DNA of 64,000 nucleotides from Enterovibrio norvegicus FF-33 (lineage in GTDB: Bacteria; Pseudomonadota; Gammaproteobacteria; Enterobacterales; Vibrionaceae): NCBI RefSeq assembly GCF_000286835.2, contig NZ_AJYD02000038.1, forward strand, positions 1,226,417 to 1,290,416, in the 5' to 3' direction. This document shows positions 37,895 through 47,487 of the stretch, piece after piece. Below the pieces are notes generated by a model. That model was given only the letters and a program-made list of their open reading frames with translations, was not told where the DNA came from and made no database searches. The position numbers were made by a program, and so were the translations under genes. Every line of letters begins with the position of its first letter. Position 1 is the stretch's first letter.

Positions 37895-38464
37895 ATGAGT
37901 AAGGTATTGGATCAGCAGACGTCATGTTTATCACAATATGCTGGCGGCGCATCGTCAGATCACAACGCTTCAACACGATTAGCCCAAAAGAACCTTGTGT
38001 TTTCACTTGCAGATGAACAATACGGCATTCCTTTGTCCTCAGTAAAAGAAGTGATTGGCTTGGTAAAAGTCACGCCTATTCCTCATGTGCCTCCCTATTT
38101 TAAAGGTCTTATTAATCTTCGTGGCCGCATCATCTCGGTGATAGATTTGAGGTCGAAGTTAGGGCTTGAAGAGAAAGCTTACGAGCCGAAAAAAACCTCC
38201 ATCATTATCAGTGATGTCAACGCGTTAACCATAGGTAGTATTGTTGATGATGTGAATGAAGTGGTTGGATTTGACGAAGCGCAAATTGAGCGTGATTTGG
38301 ATATCTCACACAGTATTGGTCGTGATTACATTACTGGAGTCGCCAAAGCAAAAGGGAACCTAGTGTTGCTGCTTGATATACATAAAGTACTGGACCCTGA
38401 TGACCTAGAGATCATCGGCCATCATGTTTCGTTCTCCTCCCAACAAAATAACAACGAGGGATAA
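37895..38464 (+). CDS. cheW: CheW-type coupling protein
   Basis: The 189-residue protein has a roughly 30-residue N-terminal extension and then a CheW domain: LVFSLADEQYGIPLSSVKEVIGL, PHVPPYFKGLINLRGRIISVIDLR and YITGVAKAKGNLVLLLDIHKVL. It links receptors to CheA. ATG 37895 has GAGG eight bases upstream. It is 3 bp before the receptor gene. Confidence 0.92.
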   Translation: MSKVLDQQTSCLSQYAGGASSDHNASTRLAQKNLVFSLADEQYGIPLSSVKEVIGLVKVTPIPHVPPYFKGLINLRGRIISVIDLRSKLGLEEKAYEPKKTSIIISDVNALTIGSIVDDVNEVVGFDEAQIERDLDISHSIGRDYITGVAKAKGNLVLLLDIHKVLDPDDLEIIGHHVSFSSQQNNNEG

Positions 38465-38467
38465 ACT

Positions 38468-40630
38468 ATGTTTGAGCGTCTCTCTCTTCGCGCAAAAATC
38501 ATTTTAGGTAACGCCGTTAGCCTTCTGTGTTTGGTTTTCTTGGGTGTACTGAGTTTGAGTAGCATCAAAGAGCTTAAGGAGACAGATGACTGGGTGGATC
38601 ATACGCATCGTGTTATTCATCAGGCTCTTCAGATTGAAAATGCAGCTATTGATATGGAAACGGGCATGCGAGGTTACTTGCTTGCCGGTGATGAATCATT
38701 CCTTGCGCCTTACCGTGCCGGGAAGTCACGTTTCACCACACTGATCAGTGAACTTAAAGTCACCGTCAGTGATAACCCTCCACAAGTTCTTGTACTTGAA
38801 AAAGCAGAGACAACCATTGCTGATTGGCAGCAGTCAGTCACTGAGAATGCGATTGCGCTTCGGCGTGAGATTGGCTCCACTCAAAGCATGAATGGTTTGT
38901 CGGCGGAAGTGAACAAGGACAAAGGGAGAGCTTACCTTGATCGTTTTGGATCGCTGATCAACACATTCAAAGCTGAAGAGAGCGCTTTGCTTTCTCAGAT
39001 TGACGTTGCAGTTGGGGACGTCGAGGACATTAACGGCACCAGAGAAGCATTGTCGTCGATGAAAGCCAAATTACAGGTGATGGAACAAGCCTCTCTCTTA
39101 GAAACGACGGTGTTGACGATGGCATCTGGCGTACGAGGTTACTTACTGACGGGTAATGACGCCTATCTTACGTCATATACGGCAGGCCGAAACAGCATTG
39201 ATTTTATGCTCAATGACCTGAAAGTGAGCGTTAACGATAATCCTAAACAAATGCGGACGTTGAACGACATTGCCTCCGTGATTTCAGAATGGCAAACACA
39301 AGTATTTGATAGGAATATCGAACTGCGTCGTGAAATTGGAGAAGGAAAAACGATGAACGATATCTCAAACTTGGTTGCTCAAGGGAGAGGTAAAGTGTTC
39401 TTTGATGAATTCCGACGTCAAATTGGCGCCTTTATTGATCGTGAAGAGCAGCTATTAAGTGAACGTCAGGCGACACTTGAAGAGGCGCTAGTGGCGACGA
39501 ACAATTCACTGATGTTTGGTGTCATTGCCGCAATACTCATCACTATCCCGATTGCCATATGGCTTAGCCGTTCCATCATGCGTCCTTTCCAATCTATTTT
39601 TCGCGGATTGCACTCATTCAGTTCGAAAGAGTTGTCAGATCTGAACATGGCATTCAACAGTGTGGTGAAAAAAATGGCCGACAGTGCTGGGCGTTTGGCC
39701 ACAGTGGCCAGCAGTATCGATAACGTGTCACAGAACTTGTCTCAAATCTCAAATCGTCAAGCAAGCTCAGTAGAAGAAACATCCGCAAGCACCGAAGAGA
39801 TCTCGGGTATGGTACGCATCAATGTGCAATACGCTGAAGAGTCAAAAGATCTCTCCAAAGAAGTGGGTGAAAAAATGACGGGCTTGGATGATGCCATGCG
39901 GATGATCTCCGAATCTAATCATAAGATCGCTGAATTGGTGAAAATCATCGGTGAAATTGGCGCTAAAACCGCCATTATCGACGATATTGTATTTCAAACG
40001 AAGCTTTTGTCGTTCAACGCGTCGGTTGAAGCCGAACGGGCTGGCGAGCATGGGCGTGGGTTTGCTGTTGTTGCACAAGAAGTCGGCAACCTTGCACAAA
40101 TGAGTGGTAAAGCCGCCACAGAAATCTCCGCCATTGTGAAACAGAGTATTTGTGAGGCTGAAACGATCGCAAAGGAAAATACCTGTCGCGTTGAAAAAGG
40201 CTCTAACATCGTCGCGGAAACAAGGAGACAGTCAAACTTGGTTCTCGAAGGTGCCTCAAAGATTTTTGATGCCTCGAACGAACAGGCACGAGGCATTCAA
40301 GAAATCAGCAATGCGGTTGAGTCGATAAACAAGGCTACGCAGCATGCTGCCTCCATCGCTGATCAAGCGTCCAGCTCCAGCTCCGAGCTTAATAAGCAAG
40401 CGGAAGATCTCAACCGAATGGTACTCAACCTGAACAGTTTCCTTCGTGGGCATGAGACAGTGATAAAGGATGAACTAGAGACCACCGTTAATGTGGAATT
40501 ACGAGATAAGTACGAAGCACAATCGTTGGAGGGCATTCGCCGTCAAATCGACAATGCCGCTCATTCGTTACCTGACGCGCCAAAAGAAGCAGAAGATAGT
40601 GATAATCAAACTGCGTGGAATCGGCTTTAG
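38468..40630 (+). CDS. Chemoreceptor with tandem CHASE3 sensor domains
   Basis: The 720-residue receptor has a first span near residues 11-30 and two CHASE3-like modules marked by [20 protein letters not shown] and [20 protein letters not shown] (about residues 35-180 and 195-340). A second span follows near residue 355. The signalling domain has a variant tip, [22 protein letters not shown]-terminal tail of about 70 residues has no methyltransferase-docking pentapeptide. Tandem CHASE3 suggests detection of an extracytoplasmic cue of unknown identity. Confidence 0.88.
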   Translation: MFERLSLRAKIILGNAVSLLCLVFLGVLSLSSIKELKETDDWVDHTHRVIHQALQIENAAIDMETGMRGYLLAGDESFLAPYRAGKSRFTTLISELKVTVSDNPPQVLVLEKAETTIADWQQSVTENAIALRREIGSTQSMNGLSAEVNKDKGRAYLDRFGSLINTFKAEESALLSQIDVAVGDVEDINGTREALSSMKAKLQVMEQASLLETTVLTMASGVRGYLLTGNDAYLTSYTAGRNSIDFMLNDLKVSVNDNPKQMRTLNDIASVISEWQTQVFDRNIELRREIGEGKTMNDISNLVAQGRGKVFFDEFRRQIGAFIDREEQLLSERQATLEEALVATNNSLMFGVIAAILITIPIAIWLSRSIMRPFQSIFRGLHSFSSKELSDLNMAFNSVVKKMADSAGRLATVASSIDNVSQNLSQISNRQASSVEETSASTEEISGMVRINVQYAEESKDLSKEVGEKMTGLDDAMRMISESNHKIAELVKIIGEIGAKTAIIDDIVFQTKLLSFNASVEAERAGEHGRGFAVVAQEVGNLAQMSGKAATEISAIVKQSICEAETIAKENTCRVEKGSNIVAETRRQSNLVLEGASKIFDASNEQARGIQEISNAVESINKATQHAASIADQASSSSSELNKQAEDLNRMVLNLNSFLRGHETVIKDELETTVNVELRDKYEAQSLEGIRRQIDNAAHSLPDAPKEAEDSDNQTAWNRL

Positions 40631-40653
40631 ATTGACGGTTAGGGGCGTGTAAT

Positions 40654-41547
40654 ATGCATTCCGAAAACCAGGGTCAAACACGGTCTTACTTTATTGAGCC
40701 ACCGAGTGTTGGCAATACACAAGGGATGACACAAGCCGAGTTTGACTATTTTTCAACGTTGATCTTCCAGCACGCCGGAATAAAGCTGGAAAATGAGAAA
40801 CGTAGCATGCTTGAAATGCGGCTGTTTAAACGTTTGAGCGCGCTTAAATTACATACGTATAGCGATTACATGCGGGTGCTTCAAAAAGACACGAGTGGCG
40901 TAGAGCTGGTTGCCTTTACCAACGTCATTACGACAAATAAAACCGCCTTTTTTCGTGAGCAGCGACATTTCAACGTACTCCGTAATGACATTCTCAAGCA
41001 CCCGCGCTCGGAAAAAACATTCATTTGGTCTGCTGCCTGTTCTAGTGGTGAAGAACCTTTTTCACTGGCCATGCAGTGCGAAGCCATCAAAAATGAACGC
41101 GCTAACTTCGACTACCGTATTCTTGCTACCGACGTTGATACCCAGCGTCTTGAGGCATGTGGGCTAGGTGAATACCCAAACGAGCAGCGCGAAGACATTC
41201 CCCCCCTTTTCCAGCACCAATTCATTGAACGTTCAGCGCGTGATGCGAACACCTTTACCGTGGCAGAGCGGTTAAAGCAAAACATAAAATTTAGGCAGCA
41301 TAACCTGATCCATTACCCTGAAAAGTTTGGCATTCAATTCCAATACATTTTTCTGCGCAATGTCCTGTTCTATTTCCCACGCAGCACAGGAGAAAAAGTG
41401 GTGCGTGCGTTGGTGAGCCAATTGCAGCCCGGCGGACTGTTCTTTGTCGGATTAACAGAATCATTGCAGCACATGGATGTTGGTTTGGAGCTGGTTGATG
41501 TGTCTGTCTATCGGAAACCCGATCTAGGGGGGTCTGTCGATGAGTGA
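40654..41547 (+). CDS. cheR: Chemotaxis protein methyltransferase CheR
   Basis: The 297-residue enzyme has an N-terminal CheR helical domain (FDYFSTLIFQHAGIKLENEK), the SAM site FIWSAACSSGEEPFSLAM and the C-terminal FLRNVLFYFPRS, where the usual Cys-Arg-Asn is Leu-Arg-Asn. It methylates receptor glutamates with S-adenosylmethionine. It overlaps the CheD-CheB gene by 8 bases, so addition and removal of receptor methyl groups are translated together. Confidence 0.92.
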   Translation: MHSENQGQTRSYFIEPPSVGNTQGMTQAEFDYFSTLIFQHAGIKLENEKRSMLEMRLFKRLSALKLHTYSDYMRVLQKDTSGVELVAFTNVITTNKTAFFREQRHFNVLRNDILKHPRSEKTFIWSAACSSGEEPFSLAMQCEAIKNERANFDYRILATDVDTQRLEACGLGEYPNEQREDIPPLFQHQFIERSARDANTFTVAERLKQNIKFRQHNLIHYPEKFGIQFQYIFLRNVLFYFPRSTGEKVVRALVSQLQPGGLFFVGLTESLQHMDVGLELVDVSVYRKPDLGGSVDE

Positions 41548-43123
41548 CGTGCAAGTTCACTCGGGTGAATATCAATTTGCTCTCCGCCAATCAATGTGGC
41601 TGCAAACTGTTGTTGGTACCTGTGTCATTGTGTGTATTTGGGATGAAGAAAACCAGAGCGGGGGAATGTGTCACTACCGTTTACCTGTCGCGCCAGAGGC
41701 TATCACGATGGGAGAGCATGCCAATGATTATGGTACGTGTGCCATTCCCAACTTATTGAAAAAATTTAAACATTCATCGTCAAAACTCGCAAACTTAAGG
41801 ACTTGGGTGCTAGGTGGTGGGCAGGTGCATGATGGGGCGTTTATGCAATCCCAGCAAATTGGAGAGCGCAATGTCCTCGTGGCATTAGACATTCTTGCCC
41901 AATATGGATTACCTATTGTTGGCGCGTCAGTAGGGGGGAGTTCTGGTCGGCAAATACGCTTTAACCCAAAGTCCGGTGTGGTCGATTTTCGGTTTTTGGA
42001 TGACACGCCTCGTGATGCCGAGAGTGCAGAGTCAGCACTTGGGAGTAGGGCACAATGGGTGTATGTCGTCTCTGCTAGCGAAACATTCTTCACTTTGATT
42101 GAAAAGACGCTTGGCACTGACCCAAGTATTCATCTTCATGTTTTACCCGATTTAGAAAGCGTGAGTCGATACTTCTCCCATCAAGCGCCTCAAGCTCTGA
42201 TCATTGATGCTCAGAATTTGCCCACAACCTCGTTAGTATTCACATCATTACCCGCCATGTTTACGCCTCTTAACCTACCCACCGTGGTTGTAGCGGACGG
42301 TGTGACGGCTTTGAATGGAACACACTATCGAACATTGGTAAGCGTGGTGGGAAATCGAATATTAGTATCGACACCGCAATGTCTTGTTAAAGTGCTAGCG
42401 TCGGCAATACACCTGAATACATTATCCACGCCGCTTAAAACACAATTGGCGGCGTTGCCTTCAACTCACCCATCAAACAATAGGAAAGGAAAGCCGACCG
42501 GGGTGGTGCTTATTGGTTCATCAACCGGAGGCGTTGATGCGCTGGACGTACTTTTAACGCAGTTCCCTGGTGACATGCCACCCATTTGCATTGCGCAACA
42601 TATCCCTCAAGACTACTCAATGGCATTGGTAGAAAGATTGAACACAAAAACCCCGCTAACGGTCAAAGAGGCCGTCGATGGGGAAGTTTTGACCCAGTCT
42701 CATGTGTACTTTGCGCCAGGTAATCATCACATCAAGCTGGTGCAATTGAGTGATGGCAACGTGGTTGTCCGAGCCACGCTCGACCCGCCAATAAACAGCT
42801 TTAGACCTTCGGTAGACTACCTGTTTGACTCTGCAACCAAAATCAAAGGTTTGCATATCGTCGCAGCGTTATTAACAGGGATGGGAAGCGACGGCGCGAA
42901 AGGACTTCACCACTTGAAGCATCAAGGTGCATTTACCCTAGTACAAGATGAAAAAAGTTGCGTGGTATATGGCATGGGGCGTGTTGCGAAAGAGTTAGGT
43001 GCAGTATGTCGAACCGTACCTATTCATGAAATGGCACGGGCGATTATTGAGGCCTATCAGGGCGCTTTCGCCTCCGAATTGTCTCACGGTAAAACGGACG
43101 AACTCACTAAGGAGTTACGTTAA
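41540..43123 (+). CDS. CheD-pseudoreceiver-CheB fusion protein
   Basis: The 527-residue protein joins three parts. Residues 1-155 are CheD glutamine deamidase, with Cys28 (VVGTCVIVC) and His45 (GGMCHYRLP). Residues 172-292 look like a degraded receiver: Asp223 (ALIIDAQNLP) is at the phosphorylation place, but the acidic pair of the first strand is missing (VYVVSASE). Residues 320-510 are CheB methylesterase with Ser328 (GSSTGG), His354 (AQHIP) and Asp451 (GMGSDG). Receptor deamidation and demethylation are thus in one chain, probably not controlled by ordinary phosphorylation. It overlaps cheA by one base (TAATG). Confidence 0.88.
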   Translation: MSDVQVHSGEYQFALRQSMWLQTVVGTCVIVCIWDEENQSGGMCHYRLPVAPEAITMGEHANDYGTCAIPNLLKKFKHSSSKLANLRTWVLGGGQVHDGAFMQSQQIGERNVLVALDILAQYGLPIVGASVGGSSGRQIRFNPKSGVVDFRFLDDTPRDAESAESALGSRAQWVYVVSASETFFTLIEKTLGTDPSIHLHVLPDLESVSRYFSHQAPQALIIDAQNLPTTSLVFTSLPAMFTPLNLPTVVVADGVTALNGTHYRTLVSVVGNRILVSTPQCLVKVLASAIHLNTLSTPLKTQLAALPSTHPSNNRKGKPTGVVLIGSSTGGVDALDVLLTQFPGDMPPICIAQHIPQDYSMALVERLNTKTPLTVKEAVDGEVLTQSHVYFAPGNHHIKLVQLSDGNVVVRATLDPPINSFRPSVDYLFDSATKIKGLHIVAALLTGMGSDGAKGLHHLKHQGAFTLVQDEKSCVVYGMGRVAKELGAVCRTVPIHEMARAIIEAYQGAFASELSHGKTDELTKELR

Positions 43124-44928
43124 TGCCTCAGTCTGATTTGGACACTGTCGTGAATGCATTGCAAAAAGACTTTTCGGATGTTGCCAATATCCTGTCTCTG
43201 CCAGTGTCCACGCGTCATGTTAAGCAGGGTTTCTCGGGGTTGAGTGACAAGCTTCTATCCCTGGTCGAAGATGATCCGCGGTTCGATACGACCCAATTTC
43301 TTATTCAGCAAACAGTTATCTTGCTTGAATTCTTAGAGGTGGACTCGACAGAGGCCAATGAAGACCTGTTGGTGTTATTGGACTCCATCATTGAAACGGC
43401 ACGTTCAGAAGCCGCGCCATATTCAAAAGGCGATGACGCGTTTGACGAAGATAATGTGTTTGAAAACGAGCATGGGGATGATGTTCAGCAAAAAGAAAAC
43501 ATGGCGAATGCGCTTAACGCGTTGGCTATTTTCGCCATAGACACATTTGGTATAGACGTTACCTTGATAGAGGATGCGCCTGTATTTGATGACGATGTAT
43601 TGAGTGAGCTTGATTACCTTAGCTCTCTTATTGACTCAAATGCCGAACACACTGAGCCCCACTCAGACCGAATCCTCCATGCAAAGAACAAGGTAAAGGA
43701 AGCGAGAGAGTTAGATGTTCAGAACAAGTTTGAACCGACGACGAAGGTTAAATCACACCTTCTCGAACATCTAATGAGTTATTCCGAAGAATTAGTGCAA
43801 ATCCGAAATACCCTCGCGGATTTTGCAGAGAAACAAGAGAGCCTCGCGCTGACTGAGTTGTCAAACAAGTTGAAGACAGTGTCGGACGGCATGCTCAATG
43901 ATCTATTGAAAACGCAAATGCGCCCAATAGGAAATTTGCTGAGTAAATATCGCCGTATTGTGCGGGACCTTTCTAAGGAGCTTGGCAAGAAAGTAGATGT
44001 AGAGATTGTTGGCGAAAACATAGAGTTAGACAGCAACGTCATCGACGCCATCAATGAGCCTTTGACACATCTGGTTCGAAACGCTCTAGATCATGGATTT
44101 GAAACCCATGATATTCGCGCTGCATCTGGGAAATCCATGGTCGGCAGGCTACTCATTCACGCCTATAACGAGGCGGGGAAGGTCGTCATTAACATTTGTG
44201 ATGATGGTAAAGGCATCGACAGAGAAAAGGTGTTGAGCAAAGCCCTCTCTAACGGATTAATCACCCAAGAAAGCCAGCATCAACTCACGGACAAAGAGAT
44301 ACTAGAGTTGATCTTCCATCCTGGCTTATCAACTTCGGACCAAGTCAATGCCCTCTCGGGTAGAGGGGTGGGCATGGATGCGGTTAAACGAAAAGTCGAA
44401 GACATAAAAGGCACCATAGATATTCATTCTGAGAAAGGCTTAGGCACTGAAATCGCGCTTATCTTTCCGTTAACCATGGCGACGTTAAAAGTGGCTTTGT
44501 TTGATATTGGCAACGTGACCTATGCCATCCCCTCTTCTGATATTTCGAACATTGTCGGTATCAGCAAAGAAGAAGAAAGTTTGAGTGTCCGGTTCGATAA
44601 CGGCCATCCTCTTTTATATCAAAACAACAAAGTTATTCCGCTAATTGAACCCCATGAATATTTGGGGGAATTGACAGAGAAGCATGTCTTTCGTCGCGCG
44701 TATCAACAAGGCATGCGTCATAGCGTTGTGGTGTTTACCCATCGGGGTCAGCAATGGGGGCTACCCGTCGACCATGTACGGGCGTTTTTGGACATCGTCA
44801 TTAAGCCGTTAGATCGCTCAATGAATGGCAACGACGTGTTTGCGGGGGCGGCGGTACTTGGCAGTGGGGATTTGGCTTTAGTGATGAATCTGAAGAAAGT
44901 GATTCAATTTGCGCGGAGCTATCACTGA
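43123..44928 (+). CDS. cheA: CheA kinase lacking the P1 (Hpt) domain
   Basis: In the 601-residue protein, the first 200 residues are acidic and have no HxxKG phosphotransfer motif. From about residue 210 it has P3 (HLMSYSEELVQIRNTLADF), the P4 ATPase with N-box EPLTHLVRNALDHGFE, G1 DDGKGID and G2 GRGVGMDAVK, and a CheW-like P5. It can bind ATP and dimerise but cannot phosphorylate itself on a P1 domain; the substrate is probably the Hpt protein encoded next. AAGGAG precedes the ATG. Confidence 0.9.
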   Translation: MPQSDLDTVVNALQKDFSDVANILSLPVSTRHVKQGFSGLSDKLLSLVEDDPRFDTTQFLIQQTVILLEFLEVDSTEANEDLLVLLDSIIETARSEAAPYSKGDDAFDEDNVFENEHGDDVQQKENMANALNALAIFAIDTFGIDVTLIEDAPVFDDDVLSELDYLSSLIDSNAEHTEPHSDRILHAKNKVKEARELDVQNKFEPTTKVKSHLLEHLMSYSEELVQIRNTLADFAEKQESLALTELSNKLKTVSDGMLNDLLKTQMRPIGNLLSKYRRIVRDLSKELGKKVDVEIVGENIELDSNVIDAINEPLTHLVRNALDHGFETHDIRAASGKSMVGRLLIHAYNEAGKVVINICDDGKGIDREKVLSKALSNGLITQESQHQLTDKEILELIFHPGLSTSDQVNALSGRGVGMDAVKRKVEDIKGTIDIHSEKGLGTEIALIFPLTMATLKVALFDIGNVTYAIPSSDISNIVGISKEEESLSVRFDNGHPLLYQNNKVIPLIEPHEYLGELTEKHVFRRAYQQGMRHSVVVFTHRGQQWGLPVDHVRAFLDIVIKPLDRSMNGNDVFAGAAVLGSGDLALVMNLKKVIQFARSYH

Positions 44929-44993
44929 TAAGATCACTGTTCCCCTTTCTTTCTTATACTTAACAATAACGTCATCAAAAACAGGTGAGTGGA

Positions 44994-45947
44994 ATGAAAC
45001 TCTTAGGCAGCTTTTTGTTAGATTTCGAACTCATTTCGGCAAAAGACTTGGCCGATGTCATGGTCGAGCAAATTCGCCAGACGCCAAACAGCTTGGATAT
45101 CATCTACGAAAAGAAATTGATCACGCCGGAACAATTCCTATCCATTGTCACGCTGCAAAACGACGAACATCTCGACCTACGTTCCGCCTGTATGCGATTG
45201 GACATTTGGCGCAATGAATTCTTTGATGCCATCAACGACGAGGTATCAAAGCGGCGCTCAACATTGGGGCGCATACTCGTTGAAAAAGGCTTGGTAGAGC
45301 CCCATGTGCTACTGCCGATCCTAAAACAATATCATGCGTATCGTGCTGAAAATAACAATGACTTTGCTTTGTTCTCTGAAAATACACTGTTAGACCTCAG
45401 CGAAAGCGAAGCAGAAGGCAGCGCCGACGAATTGCATTTTGAACCGGATTTTTCACACGTACAGGCCAGCGATCCTTCTGACTATATTGAGCTTTTCTCT
45501 GAAGAGAAAGAAATCGAACTCGAGCTGATAATTCTGGCTATTGAGGCATTGGGAAGTGATAAAAACAAAGCGGACCCTGAAGAGTTGTTAAACCAATTTT
45601 TCACTGATTACCATTCCCTGAAAGGAACAGCACGAAGCGTTGGCGCACTGCTCACCGAAAACCTTATCCATGAATCTGAAGATCTACTCACCTTTTTCAA
45701 ACGCTTCCTTCATAAAATTCATCATGCCGATTTTGCTGCGTTAGCTGCGATCAATTTGAAAGTGTTGGATGTTCTCAGCAACTTGAGAAACGAGATGGCG
45801 ACGTCAGGCTCTGAAGAACACTATTGGCGTACTCCGGAATTAAAAGGTAAATACCTCAAAACGCTGGGGGACATTAAGCGTCTCAATGAGGAATTGGAAA
45901 ACCGAGGGTATGAAGTGAGCCTGGAAGACGTACAGGATCTTTTCTAG
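44994..45947 (+). CDS. Hpt phosphotransfer protein with MshEN-like N-terminus
   Basis: The 317-residue protein ends with an Hpt domain: FFTDYHSLKGTARSVGA with phospho-acceptor His207. The N-terminal 115 residues hold three related helical units (LLGSFLLDFELISAKDLADV; LITPEQFLSIVTLQ; LGRILVEKGLVEPHVLLPIL), resembling the T2SS-E/MshEN repeat known to bind c-di-GMP, though key Arg/Gly positions are not all kept. It supplies the P1 function missing from CheA. ATG 44994 is preferred over GTG 44985. Confidence 0.78.
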   Translation: MKLLGSFLLDFELISAKDLADVMVEQIRQTPNSLDIIYEKKLITPEQFLSIVTLQNDEHLDLRSACMRLDIWRNEFFDAINDEVSKRRSTLGRILVEKGLVEPHVLLPILKQYHAYRAENNNDFALFSENTLLDLSESEAEGSADELHFEPDFSHVQASDPSDYIELFSEEKEIELELIILAIEALGSDKNKADPEELLNQFFTDYHSLKGTARSVGALLTENLIHESEDLLTFFKRFLHKIHHADFAALAAINLKVLDVLSNLRNEMATSGSEEHYWRTPELKGKYLKTLGDIKRLNEELENRGYEVSLEDVQDLF

Positions 45948-46097
45948 CGCAACAGTGTAGTGGACGAATGTCATCGTGCTATCTCTGCATTAAAGCTTAA
46001 AAAATGTATTCATGGGACAAACAAACTAAGAAATTCAGAATGTTCAGAGTTTCAACGACTTCGTTTCGCGCAGTGTTCGTCGCTCGTTTCTTTGCGG

Positions 46098-47483
46098 CTA
46101 GCTCGCTGCCTTTTTCCCTTCGATAAGGCCTTTCATGATGTCGGTAACTTGTTTGAGTTTTAAGCTCTGATCTTTGTAGCTCATCGAGACTTGAGACGTT
46201 TCATTGGCAATGTGATGGTTGTTGTTCACGATACCCGCCATCGACTCCATCGCCGAATTCACCTGTACGATGCCTTTCATTTGCTGATTAAAGGCTTCGC
46301 TGAATGAATCAATTTCTTTAGAGAGCCCTTGAATTTGGTCGGAGATGCCGGAAAAGCTGACTTGAGTTTGTTCTGACAGCGCTTTGCTTTCTTTCACGCG
46401 AAGCTCTGTTTCTTTCACAATCTCTCCGACCGTGACCATGGAATCTTTCAGTAACTTGTCGATATCTTGCGAGGCTTGGCCTGACGTCAAAGCAAGCTGA
46501 CCGACTTCTTGGGCGACCACCGCAAAGCCGCGTCCATGCTCGCCAGCGCGTTCGGCTTCAATGGACGCATTTAGTGAAAGAAGCTTGGTTTGGAACACGA
46601 TGTCATGAATCACCTTGGTGTAATCCGATATTTTTTGAATGATGTCGTTAATTTCTTGAAGGTGCTTATTTGAATTTTCAATTAATACAACAGAGTGCGC
46701 CAATTTTCCCATGTTCTTGCTGCCTTCATTGCTAAGCGCAAGCGTGCCTTTTGAGACATCTAAGCAACCGAGAACGTTTTGATTGGTTTGTTTCACCATC
46801 TCGGTGATTTCAGAAATCGCCGACACATTGGAATCCAGTGCTGCGCGTTGCTTCTCAACACCATCAGCCAAACTTTCTGCGCCTTTTAGCACAAGTCGCG
46901 AGTTATCAAGTGCGTCGTCTGACACTAAGGTTAGATCTTGCGTTATCGCAATCAGCGGCTTAGAAAGGCGCAGCGCAACGATGTAAATGATGACGCAAAG
47001 CAGCGCGATGATGGTGAAAAAACAAATCAGAATAACTTGAAGGTTTTCTTGTAACGCCGCCGTCGAATTTTTCTCATTGTAGGTAATGTTCAGGATACCC
47101 AATGGCGTGCCGTCTTCCGCCATAATTTGACCTGAATAGTTTTTGACGGCGTGATTGACCGTTTTTTGCTTTGTCTCTGTGTACGGGATGCCACTTACGT
47201 CAACAAACTCAATGTGGTCGATATCGTCATCCTGCATTCCCACTCTCACGAAATCTTCCAACGCAGACAAGTCATAATTCAGAATGTAGGATCGGCTCGA
47301 TTGCTTGAGAAAGCTTGCCAGTGCCTCGACTTTTCCTTTCTGTATTTTGGAAAGCTCATTCGATGTCATTTGATGGAAAAAGAGGGCGGCAATGATCAGG
47401 AATATCGTAATGCTGCCAATCAATGGCAATAGAATACGATAGCGCAGTGACAGCCCTGAAAAAATCTTGAACCACATAGTCAT
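46098..47483 (-). CDS. Chemoreceptor paired with a periplasmic binding protein
   Basis: The 461-residue receptor has spans at about residues 14-36 and 150-172 with a small periplasmic domain of roughly 110 residues between. Its signalling domain carries the variant tip [20 protein letters not shown], nearly the same as that of the receptor at 38468. No clear HAMP motif is seen. It lies 4 bp after the binding-protein gene, so it probably reads that protein's ligand state. Its methylation would depend on the CheR and CheD-CheB of the facing cluster. Confidence 0.85.
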   Translation of the reverse strand: MTMWFKIFSGLSLRYRILLPLIGSITIFLIIAALFFHQMTSNELSKIQKGKVEALASFLKQSSRSYILNYDLSALEDFVRVGMQDDDIDHIEFVDVSGIPYTETKQKTVNHAVKNYSGQIMAEDGTPLGILNITYNEKNSTAALQENLQVILICFFTIIALLCVIIYIVALRLSKPLIAITQDLTLVSDDALDNSRLVLKGAESLADGVEKQRAALDSNVSAISEITEMVKQTNQNVLGCLDVSKGTLALSNEGSKNMGKLAHSVVLIENSNKHLQEINDIIQKISDYTKVIHDIVFQTKLLSLNASIEAERAGEHGRGFAVVAQEVGQLALTSGQASQDIDKLLKDSMVTVGEIVKETELRVKESKALSEQTQVSFSGISDQIQGLSKEIDSFSEAFNQQMKGIVQVNSAMESMAGIVNNNHHIANETSQVSMSYKDQSLKLKQVTDIMKGLIEGKKAAS

Positions 47484-47487
47484 AAAA

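Noticed and set aside
43210..43240. RHVKQGFSGL in CheA as a possible Hpt phosphorylation motif
   Set aside because: The spacing is HxKxG rather than HxxKG and the surrounding helices do not look like an Hpt bundle, while the next gene has a proper HSLKG.
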